DNA from: a bacterium
Lineage (GTDB): Bacteria; Desulfobacterota; DSWW01
DNA: 64,000 nucleotides
NCBI GenBank assembly: GCA_028277985.1
Contig: JANQFG010000277.1
Span: 80,272-144,271 of the forward strand
Direction of reading: 5' to 3'
The stretch's first letter is position 1. Each line of letters begins with the position of its first letter. A program made the translations under genes and the position numbers. The notes under the pieces are model-generated. The model saw only the letters and a program-made list of their open reading frames with translations, had not been told where the DNA came from and searched no databases. This document shows positions 25,650 to 32,792 of the stretch, piece after piece.

Positions 25650-27496
25650 GCCTGCTGGTAGACGAAAGAGATGTGCGATTCGTGCTGTTCGATCAGCTCG
25701 AGATCAGTGAACTGACGAAGAAGGAGGCCTTTCAAGAGCACTCCGACGAGGTCTTTCAGATGGTGCTCACCGAGGCCCATCGTGTCGCCGAGAATGTGCT
25801 GGCCCCGGCGAATGTGGAGGGAGATCGGACGGGCGCACAATACGAAGACGGAAAGGTGACCGTTCCGGCTTCTTATCAGGCATGCTATCAGGCGATGTGC
25901 GAGGGCGGGTGGATTTGCCCGACGGATGATGCGGAGGTCGGGGGGCAGGGTCTTCCCACATCCCTCTGTACGGCGGCCTACGAAATATTCTTCGCCGCCA
26001 ACTGTGCCTTCACTCTCTACCCGACGCTGAACCACGGGGCGGGGAAGCTGGTGGAGAAGCACGGCACGGATGAGCAAAAGGCCATGTACCTGGAGAAGCT
26101 CTACTATGGCGAGTGGGCAGGGACCATGTGCCTGACCGAGCCGGGCGCGGGCAGCGACCTGGGCGTACTCAAGACCAAGGCGACCCGGAATCCGGACGGC
26201 ACATTCCAGATCCAGGGCACCAAGCAGTTCATCACCGCCGGCGAGCACGACCTCGCGGAAAACATCATCCACCCGGTTCTTGCCCGCATCGAGGGTGACC
26301 CGATGGGCAGCAAGGGAATTTCCATTTTTCTCGTGCCCAAGTACCGGGTCAACCCGGACGGCTCCCTGGGAGAGTTGAACGACGTGGAATGCACCGGGAT
26401 CGAGCACAAGATGGGCATCAAGGGGTCGGCGACCTGTACCCTCTATTTCGGCGAGAATGGAAATTGCGTGGGGGAGCTGCTGGGTGCCGAACGACAGGGG
26501 CTGCCCATCATGTTCATCATGATGAATGAAGAGCGACTCAACGTGGGACTTCAGGGGCAGGGAATCGGGTCGACGGCCTACCTGTACGCACTGAAGTTCG
26601 CCAAGGAGCGTATGCAGGGACAGGCGATGGCGGCCGGCAAGGGGGGCGCCGATCAGGTTGCGATCATCGAGCATCCGGACGTGAGACGCATGCTGCTCTG
26701 GATGAAGGCCTACGTGGAAGGCTTGCGTGCCCTGATGTACTACACGGGCTACTGTATCGACCGGGAGCGGGCTGCAACGGACGAAGAGGAGAAGCATCGC
26801 TGGGAGGTGTTGACGGAACTCCTGACCCCCGTCTGCAAGGCCTACGGAAGTGACATGTCCTACGATGTTTGCGAGCAGGCGATCCAGGTGCACGGCGGCT
26901 ACGGTTTCTGTTCCGAGTATCCCGTGGAGCAGTTTGCACGGGACTGTAAGATAGCCTCCATCTACGAGGGTACGAACGGCATCCAGGCGATGGATCTGCT
27001 CAGCCGAAAGATCCTTCGTGACAAGGGGGCCGGGGTGAAGGCCCTGATGGGCGAAATGATGCCCGTGGTGGAGCGCACGAAGGCCCATCCGGTTCTCGGA
27101 TCGTATGCCGCAACGGTCGAGAAGAGCTACGGATGGCTTCAGGACGCGCTCAAGCACGTCACTTCGGTTGTGGCGGGCGGGGAGATCCCGGCAGGCTTCC
27201 TGGAGTCTGTGCCTCTTCTCGAGATCTTCGGGGATGTGCTGTTGGGCTGGTTCCACCTGTGGCAGGCGGAGATTGCCGCCGGAAAGATCACGAAACTCTA
27301 CGAGGAGGCCGGTGCTTCGACCAAGGAGGCGCAACTGAGCCTGGTCGAGAAGAATCCGGACGCGGCCTTTCTGGAGGGGAAGCTCGCAACGGCAAAGTTC
27401 TACATCGGGCGACTGCTTCCGATCGTGGTGGGCAAAGTGGAAGCGATCAAGCAGAAGGAGACCGCACCCCTGGAGATCCCGGACGCCGCGTTCTGA
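25646..27496 (+). CDS. Acyl-CoA dehydrogenase, long (about 600-residue) type
   Basis: 616 residues. FAD-dependent alpha,beta-oxidation of an acyl-CoA. Family motifs: MCLTEPGAGSDLG, QGTKQFITAGEHD, and IYEGTNGIQAMDL with catalytic Glu441. The extra N-terminal helical segment and the 120-residue C-terminal extension (ending GKVEAIKQKETAPLEIPDAA) mark the long AcdA/DmdC-like subgroup. Electrons normally go to electron-transferring flavoprotein, not encoded here. GGAGGG precedes the ATG. It follows the molybdopterin gene by 64 bp and may share its transcript; the specific substrate is unknown. Confidence 0.92.
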   Translation: MSLLVDERDVRFVLFDQLEISELTKKEAFQEHSDEVFQMVLTEAHRVAENVLAPANVEGDRTGAQYEDGKVTVPASYQACYQAMCEGGWICPTDDAEVGGQGLPTSLCTAAYEIFFAANCAFTLYPTLNHGAGKLVEKHGTDEQKAMYLEKLYYGEWAGTMCLTEPGAGSDLGVLKTKATRNPDGTFQIQGTKQFITAGEHDLAENIIHPVLARIEGDPMGSKGISIFLVPKYRVNPDGSLGELNDVECTGIEHKMGIKGSATCTLYFGENGNCVGELLGAERQGLPIMFIMMNEERLNVGLQGQGIGSTAYLYALKFAKERMQGQAMAAGKGGADQVAIIEHPDVRRMLLWMKAYVEGLRALMYYTGYCIDRERAATDEEEKHRWEVLTELLTPVCKAYGSDMSYDVCEQAIQVHGGYGFCSEYPVEQFARDCKIASIYEGTNGIQAMDLLSRKILRDKGAGVKALMGEMMPVVERTKAHPVLGSYAATVEKSYGWLQDALKHVTSVVAGGEIPAGFLESVPLLEIFGDVLLGWFHLWQAEIAAGKITKLYEEAGASTKEAQLSLVEKNPDAAFLEGKLATAKFYIGRLLPIVVGKVEAIKQKETAPLEIPDAAF

Positions 27497-27529
27497 AATA
27501 ATCGTTCGGCTCCGCGAAAACTGTTGCCC

Positions 27530-27556
27530 CTGTCCCCGCCCGTGGCGGGGACAGGC
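27530..27556. repeat. GC-rich hairpin after the acyl-CoA dehydrogenase gene
   Basis: CCTGTCCCCGCC pairs perfectly with GGCGGGGACAGG around a 3-base loop. No T-run follows. A second imperfect GC palindrome lies at about 27599-27625. It contains the CTGTCCCC motif also seen in other intergenic palindromes of this window. Confidence 0.6.
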
Positions 27557-27638
27557 TTCGAGGGGATTTCACGGGCATGATGTGCTGAGGGATTCCTGCT
27601 CCCGCCTAGGAATTGCGGGGGCAGGCTTCGCAGGAATG

Positions 27639-27671
27639 AAGAAAGGGAGTCCTCTAAGGACTCCCTTTCTT
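27639..27671. terminator. Bidirectional terminator
   Basis: AAGAAAGGGAGTCC pairs with GGACTCCCTTTCTT around TCTAA. The arms themselves supply the A and T tracts, so it can terminate both the plus-strand dehydrogenase transcript and the minus-strand Hsp20 transcript. Confidence 0.85.
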
Positions 27672-27697
27672 GTTGAGTGTGTTCGCATGTGCGAGGC

Positions 27698-28147
27698 TTA
27701 GTGGATCTCGATCTCCTTGACTTCCTTCTCCTTCTTCGCGTTTCTCGGGAGGGTGATTCGGAGGACACCGTCCTTCATTTCCGCTTTCACCTTCTCTTCC
27801 ATCACGTCCTCGGGAAGGGCAAAGGACCGGGTGAAGCTTCCTCTGCGGGTCTCGATACTCCTCCAGCCTTCCTCCTCGTCCTGATCCCACTTCTCTTCCT
27901 TGTGCTCCGCATGCAGTTTCAACACACCGTCCACGATCTCAGCCTTCACCTCGTCCCTGCCGTACCCCGGGAACTCCCCTCGAACGAGGTAGTTATTCTC
28001 GTTCTCCTTGACATTGATCTTTGGCTCTTCCACCTTCAGATCACGGAAGTTCTCGAAGAAATCACCGAAGAAATCGTGGCTCCAGAGGCTGGGAAACGGA
28101 TCTTCCCTGCGCCGCATGGCCCTGAATGGTCTGTATCGAACGAGCAT
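27698..28147 (-). CDS. Hsp20 family small heat shock protein
   Basis: 149 residues. Alpha-crystallin domain from about residue 40: PKINVKENENNYLVRGEFPG, VKAEIVDGVLKLHAEH, GSFTRSFALPEDV, and the hallmark AEMKDGVLRITLPRN near the end, followed by an IEI C-terminal anchor-like tripeptide. ATP-independent holdase that binds unfolding proteins in the cytosol. AGGAGGAGGA precedes the ATG. The upstream leader holds an imperfect hairpin (ACCCTTT...AAAGGGT); whether it acts in heat control is not shown. Confidence 0.93.
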   Translation of the reverse strand: MLVRYRPFRAMRRREDPFPSLWSHDFFGDFFENFRDLKVEEPKINVKENENNYLVRGEFPGYGRDEVKAEIVDGVLKLHAEHKEEKWDQDEEEGWRSIETRRGSFTRSFALPEDVMEEKVKAEMKDGVLRITLPRNAKKEKEVKEIEIH

Positions 28148-28309
28148 GGTACTTTCCTCCTCCTATGAACTACATGTACATCGTTGTTGTCTTCGTGGCG
28201 CCACCCTTTCCGGCTTTCCTTTTCGGAAAAAGGGTAAGCACACTTCCGGAAGAGTCAAGTCCGTTTCGGATGAAGACCATCTGTTCAGCTACCACAGGTT
28301 ACAGAGAAG

Positions 28310-29302
28310 TCACTCACCCGCGGGCCCGAACCATCGGTCCATCCATTCGGCCGGCCTCAAGTGTTTCCTCATCTCCTGGGTCAGATCCGGCATGGCCAGC
28401 CACTGTCCGGTGGCCCGTATGATGGGGGGAAGATCCCCTTCGCCCATCGGAAGGATTCCTCCCTCGGCGAACCAGAACATCCGGTTCGGGTTCTTTCCTC
28501 TCGTGCCGGAACAGAGTCCGTAGCAGAGCATCTTTTCGCTCCGGTCCACAGGCCGAAGAAAGTCCACGTCCAGCTTGACGGTCATGCCCCCGTGCCGCGC
28601 CTCGACGAATCCCCCCCATCCCATCGTTTCGTCCAGGATGGCTGCCAGGACCCCGGGATGAATCATCGCCTCATCGAGCTGGAACCGGGAGACCTCGTTC
28701 TGGTCGTCCGGGTCCAGGCCGATGGATGTGAAAACGATCTGCGTTCCCTTTGCTTCCAGGCAGTAAAATCGCCTGGTCAAGCCGGGGTGCTCCCGCTCGG
28801 AGCCGCACACGAAACAGTTCGTCGCGTAAGGCAGGGGCAGCACATTGTCTTTTGTGTCGGTGCCGATTGCTTCCATCGCCTCCGTGAGGTTGTCCAGATG
28901 CCGGGGCGCGGTTTCCTCCGACGCGGGGGGCGGACCCATCGTGGCAGAAAAAGAAGGTGCTTCTTCCCCGACCTTGGTGATCGCCGTGTGGATGGCCGTT
29001 CCTTCCTTCTGCGCTGTAATTCTCAACTCGTCACCCAACGAGACGGTGGGGCCTCCCCATCGGAAGGATGCGCGCACCGGGAATTGCCCAGGGGAGAAGA
29101 GGGTGCGATTCATCCCGTGGTGGGCGAGTTCCAGAACCAGAGACATGAGAATGCCGCCGTGGGGAACACCGAGCCATCCCTCATGGCGCTTGTCCAGGGT
29201 GAGGGTCACTTGCGCCCCGTCCGGCTCTCCTTCGATCGTCGTCGTAAGAAACCGAATTCCCTCCGTGTCGGAAGGTCTCTGCTGTCCTTCTTCATGTTCC
29301 AT
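28310..29302 (-). CDS. Double-hotdog thioesterase-like protein
   Basis: 330 residues with two hotdog-fold halves. The first has the helix start GVPHGGILMSLVLELAHHGM, the second HPGVLAAILDETMGWGGFVE followed by a KLDVDFLRPV strand. A pair of cysteines (NCFVCG) lies between them. Paired hotdogs are typical of acyl-CoA thioesterases and related hydratases acting in the cytosol. The HxG start is kept in both halves, so either could be active. GAGGAAG precedes the ATG. No operon partner. Confidence 0.72.
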   Translation of the reverse strand: MEHEEGQQRPSDTEGIRFLTTTIEGEPDGAQVTLTLDKRHEGWLGVPHGGILMSLVLELAHHGMNRTLFSPGQFPVRASFRWGGPTVSLGDELRITAQKEGTAIHTAITKVGEEAPSFSATMGPPPASEETAPRHLDNLTEAMEAIGTDTKDNVLPLPYATNCFVCGSEREHPGLTRRFYCLEAKGTQIVFTSIGLDPDDQNEVSRFQLDEAMIHPGVLAAILDETMGWGGFVEARHGGMTVKLDVDFLRPVDRSEKMLCYGLCSGTRGKNPNRMFWFAEGGILPMGEGDLPPIIRATGQWLAMPDLTQEMRKHLRPAEWMDRWFGPAGE

Positions 29303-29449
29303 GGGTCCGCTTCCTCTTTGTGGAAGGTGGTCTGTATTCGGGAAAGCTCCTGTTACGATGGCTTTGCTTTTTCCGGACGATTCATTAGACTACCATGTCG
29401 TACCAACAAGGGTGTTTTCGCGCCTTCGTCCCCAAAAGGAGTGAATCCA

Positions 29450-31132
29450 ATGGAAAGGATGGTGTCTGTCAGTCCGGAAGGGGAATCCTTTCCCCTGCCC
29501 AACGAGGAAGATTATTCCAGGGAATTCGAGAGGCTGCAAGCTCTCGCGGCCGAGCAACGAGAGAAAGGCAGAGAGATCGTCGTTGTGGTCGGCATCGGCT
29601 TTGTCGGGGCCGTGATGGCCGCTGTGGTGGCGGACGCCGAGGACGATACGGGCGAGCCGAACAAATTCGTTATCGGTATGCAGCGACCGAGCGTGCGAAG
29701 CTTCTGGAAGATACCGTTGATGAACCGGGGGGTGCCCCCGGTGACCTCGGAAGATCCACAGGTGGAAGTCTTGATCGGTCGGTGCGTGACCGAGAAGAAG
29801 ACGCTTACAGCGACCTACACGTATGACGCGCTCCGGTTGGCCGACGTCGTCGTCGTGGACGTACAGTGCGACTACATCAAGGAGTCCCTGGGGGATGTGG
29901 AAGTCGGCAACGCGGACATGATCGAGCTGGAAAAGGCTTTCGAGGTGATCGGTGACAAGATCCCGGCCGAAGCCCTTGTCCTGATCGAGACGACGGTGGC
30001 GCCCGGCACGACAGAGCAGATTGCCTATCCGATCCTGCGCAAGGCGTTCCGCCGAAGGGGACTCGAGACGGAGCCGGTCCTGGCGCACAGCTACGAGAGG
30101 GTGATGCCGGGACGCGACTATGTCGACAGCGTTCGAAACTTCTGGAGGGTTTGCGCGGGCGTCAACGAGGTCTCGAAGCAGAGGGTCGAGTCGTTCCTGA
30201 AGGACGTTATCAACACGGAAGAGTATCCGATGGTCGTCCTCGATCGACCCGTGGAGAGCGAGACGGCGAAGGTCGTGGAGAATTGCTTTCGAGCGACCAT
30301 GCTGGCCTTTATGGACGAATGGTCGACCTTTGCGGAAAGAAACGGTGTCGACATCATCAAGGTGATCGAGGCGATCAAGGTGCGGCCCACACACAGCAAC
30401 ATTCTCTTTCCGGGGCCCGGGATCGGCGGCTATTGTCTTCCCAAGGATGGGGGGCTCGGCATCTGGGCCTACAAGAGCATCTTCGGCTTCGAGGATTCCC
30501 TGTTCAAGATCACCCCGATGGCCATCGACGTGAACGACACGCGGGCCCTGCATGTTGCGCAGCTGGTGCGCGACGCGCTCCGCAACATGAATCGGCCCCT
30601 GGCAGCTGCCGACGTTCTCGTCCTGGGGGCATCCTACAGAGAGGATGTGGGTGACACGCGTTACAGCGGATCCGAGCTCGTCGTTCGGAAGCTCTCCGAG
30701 ATGGGGGCGGAACCGCGAGTTCACGATCCGTACGTGGCGCACTGGTGGGAGTTCGAGAAGCAGGACGTATACCCGAGACCCGGCTACAGCTGGGCGAGGT
30801 TCTTCCGGAACCAGGAGAAGCTCGAGGACCTGCGGGTCATTCAGGATCTCCCCGACGCCCTGCGGGACGTGGATGCCGTGGTCTTCGCGGTCCGTCACAG
30901 GCACTACCTGGAGCTCGAGCCGGACGACGTCGTGAAATGGGCCGGCGGGCCGATCGCGGTGATCGACTGCTTCGGGATCCTGGACGACGAGAAGATTCGG
31001 CGCTACTTCGAGCTGGATTGCGAGGTGAAGGGCCTCGGCAGGGGCCACATCAAGCGCATCAAGGACAGCGTTCGAGATGCGAAGTGGCAGTCCCTCCAAG
31101 TTCGTTCCGGTAACAACCCAGGGAGCGAGTAG
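29450..31132 (+). CDS. Nucleotide-sugar dehydrogenase (UDP-glucose/UDP-ManNAc dehydrogenase superfamily)
   Basis: 560 residues from the ATG at 29450 (AAGGAG at eight bases). Rossmann turn VVVVGIGFVGAVMAAVVAD at about 45-65, VDVQCDYIKE, ETTVAPGTTEQI, and catalytic Cys329 in GPGIGGYCLPKDGG, then VLGASYREDVGDTRYSG in the C-terminal domain. These are the WecC/WbpA pattern of C6 oxidation of a UDP-sugar. It is about 120 residues longer than usual WecC: a charged N-terminal extension and an enlarged C-terminal domain with WWEFEKQDVYPRPGYSW. Substrate is uncertain. No glycosyltransferase is adjacent. Confidence 0.87.
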   Translation: MERMVSVSPEGESFPLPNEEDYSREFERLQALAAEQREKGREIVVVVGIGFVGAVMAAVVADAEDDTGEPNKFVIGMQRPSVRSFWKIPLMNRGVPPVTSEDPQVEVLIGRCVTEKKTLTATYTYDALRLADVVVVDVQCDYIKESLGDVEVGNADMIELEKAFEVIGDKIPAEALVLIETTVAPGTTEQIAYPILRKAFRRRGLETEPVLAHSYERVMPGRDYVDSVRNFWRVCAGVNEVSKQRVESFLKDVINTEEYPMVVLDRPVESETAKVVENCFRATMLAFMDEWSTFAERNGVDIIKVIEAIKVRPTHSNILFPGPGIGGYCLPKDGGLGIWAYKSIFGFEDSLFKITPMAIDVNDTRALHVAQLVRDALRNMNRPLAAADVLVLGASYREDVGDTRYSGSELVVRKLSEMGAEPRVHDPYVAHWWEFEKQDVYPRPGYSWARFFRNQEKLEDLRVIQDLPDALRDVDAVVFAVRHRHYLELEPDDVVKWAGGPIAVIDCFGILDDEKIRRYFELDCEVKGLGRGHIKRIKDSVRDAKWQSLQVRSGNNPGSE

Positions 31133-31404
31133 CCCATTTTTGTCACCGGCCGGCAGCTCGTCCGGACTCCGGCCGGCGCCCGGAAGGTCGGTTCCGGCCC
31201 TCCCCTTTCTGCATGATTTTCAATATTTATTAGGGGGTTAGGCTCGACCTCCCTCTTTCCTCCCGGATTTCCTTTCCTGCCTGCGGATGAAGAATCCCCC
31301 TTGGTCCGATTCTTGCTGTTTCCTCATGCCGGACAACGAATTCCCGTTCCTCTGCACGGATTGGCAGGGGATCATCACTCGGTTGTGTGAGGAGGTATCA
31401 GACC

Positions 31405-32316
31405 ATGAAAGGAACTGTCGTGAGGAAACCTTTTTCAGCAATCTCCGGATTGCTCCTTTGCCTGGCCCTGGCGCTCGGCCCGGTCGGCTGCCAGGATGCG
31501 ATCTGGGTCTTGCCGGAGAACGGATCGGTCAAACAGGGGCCCTTTGACGTGGAGGTCTACTGGTCGTCGGAAATGGTGGCTTCCACGCTCCAGGTTTCGA
31601 TGAACCAGGTCGAGATTACCCCCAATCTGTCTCCCGCCTCCAGCGTGAGCATCACTCCGGATGTTGAAATCGCAGGGGTGATGGGGATGTGGATTCATCC
31701 GTTCCCGGGCAGGCAAGTGCTCACCGCGCAGATGCTGGACACATACGGATTGCCGCACGGGGTTACGTCGATCTTCACGTCGACTTCGACCGCCCCTCGT
31801 CAGGACTTCGAGGGGGGGCTCATGGTGTTCGAGTGTTTGAACAGCTTCGTCAACTCCCCCATACAGATTCCGGGTATCGACCTGGATCTCGGCTTCTCCG
31901 AGGGGATCTGCATGATGATGCCGATCAGCGGTCTGTTCCCGTCCGGGGATTCCGCCTTCCCGGTCGTTTCCGATCCTCTTCCAGTGCTGTACGGCCTCTT
32001 CCCGAAATCGGTGACCTACGACGTGGACGCTTCGATTCCGAACGGGATTTCCGTCTCGCCTGTCGAGGTGGGTCTCTCCTTGGATTTCGATCCTGCAGAC
32101 CCCACCCAGGAGGGGAATGTCTGTGAAGCCTCCTTCGTGATGGCAGGGACGATTCTGCCGGTTGACCCGGCTATTTCCGGTCTCTTTCACGCGGGCATGG
32201 TCCAGACCTTGAGGGAAGTGTCCCTTTCCCTCGTCTCGGAAGGTGAGTGCGTGAACCTGTTCACCTCCCCGGCGGATGTGGATGTCATGACCTTCAACTA
32301 CGCTGCCAGGAAATAG
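31405..32316 (+). CDS. Putative lipoprotein of unknown function
   Basis: 303 residues from the ATG at 31405, which has GAGGAGG nine bases upstream; a GTG at 31387 is weaker. The N-terminus (MKGTVVRKPFSAISG, then a hydrophobic stretch to LGPVGCQ) is a signal sequence with a likely acylated Cys. The rest is beta-rich, with repeated VSxxxVxI strands and three later cysteines (FECLN, GICMMM, GNVCEA, GECVN in order). No family was recognised; a cell-envelope location is the only safe inference. Confidence 0.65.
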   Translation: MKGTVVRKPFSAISGLLLCLALALGPVGCQDAIWVLPENGSVKQGPFDVEVYWSSEMVASTLQVSMNQVEITPNLSPASSVSITPDVEIAGVMGMWIHPFPGRQVLTAQMLDTYGLPHGVTSIFTSTSTAPRQDFEGGLMVFECLNSFVNSPIQIPGIDLDLGFSEGICMMMPISGLFPSGDSAFPVVSDPLPVLYGLFPKSVTYDVDASIPNGISVSPVEVGLSLDFDPADPTQEGNVCEASFVMAGTILPVDPAISGLFHAGMVQTLREVSLSLVSEGECVNLFTSPADVDVMTFNYAARK

Positions 32317-32340
32317 TACGCCCAACAGCCCGACCCCCCT

Positions 32341-32381
32341 CGGGGACAGCCGCCTGTGCAGGAACCAGGCCGCTGTCCCCG
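32341..32381. repeat. GGGGACAGC palindrome (REP-like), possible terminator hairpin
   Basis: CGGGGACAGCCGCCTG (32341-32356) pairs with CAGGCCGCTGTCCCCG (32366-32381) with one mismatch. The outer GGGGACAGC/GCTGTCCCC pair is the same as in the palindromes at 44268 and 47188. Confidence 0.7.
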
Positions 32382-32390
32382 ATTTGCGTT

Positions 32391-32414
32391 CAGGGGTCAG
32401 GGAACAGGGATCAG
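32391..32414. repeat. TGACCCC microrepeat, copy 2 (inverted)
   Basis: Minus-strand copies of the heptad pattern, read here as CAGGGGTCAGGGAACAGGGA and onward. Confidence 0.6.
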
Positions 32415-32600
32415 TTGTCAGCCCCCACTCCCCCTCCTCATTCTCCCGACCGCCAGATGCGTCGGCAAGAAGCCCTCTCGCGCCCACGAACGAAATCCTC
32501 TCGCTTCAGGTTGGGCGCAGACACAAGGCAGGGTTTTTCGGGCAAGACATCCTACCGCCAAACCATGGCTGCAATCGATCGCCCACAAACCCCAGAGTTC

Positions 32601-32631
32601 TCCTGACCTCTGACCCCCGACCCCTGACCCC
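32601..32631. repeat. TGACCCC microrepeat, copy 3
   Basis: Plus-strand run of TGACCTC, TGACCCC, GACCCC and TGACCCC units. Confidence 0.65.
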
Positions 32632-32792
32632 TTTCTCCGCGTCTTCGCTTTCGGCGGCGATCTGTTGTGTTTCTTCTGTCCCACCGACTATGATGGGCAC
32701 TGTCCGGCCGTTCGGGACCGATACGGGAAGGCATTGCATAAACCTCTCGGCATTGTTCATGAAATGTTCGGACTAGTGCGCGGAGGATTTGT

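Larger units (their letters stand above)
32317..32792. other. Intergenic region with REP-like hairpin and microrepeats
   Basis: This 476-bp gap holds a GGGGACAGC palindrome (32341-32381) and two TGACCCC-type microrepeats (32391-32414 and 32601-32631). The rest shows no gene; open frames here have no Shine-Dalgarno or protein character. Confidence 0.55.

Noticed and set aside
23797..27334. Long minus-strand open frames opposite the molybdopterin and acyl-CoA dehydrogenase genes
   Set aside because: High-GC shadow frames without motifs or ribosome-binding sites; the plus-strand genes are clear.
28148..28309. Sigma-32 heat-shock promoter or ROSE-type thermometer upstream of hsp20
   Set aside because: A CTTGAC box is present but no properly spaced CCCAT-type -10, and the hairpin does not cover the Shine-Dalgarno.
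28361..29449. Plus-strand extension of the nucleotide-sugar dehydrogenase
   Set aside because: It runs antisense to the double-hotdog gene; AAGGAG and the family start support 29450.
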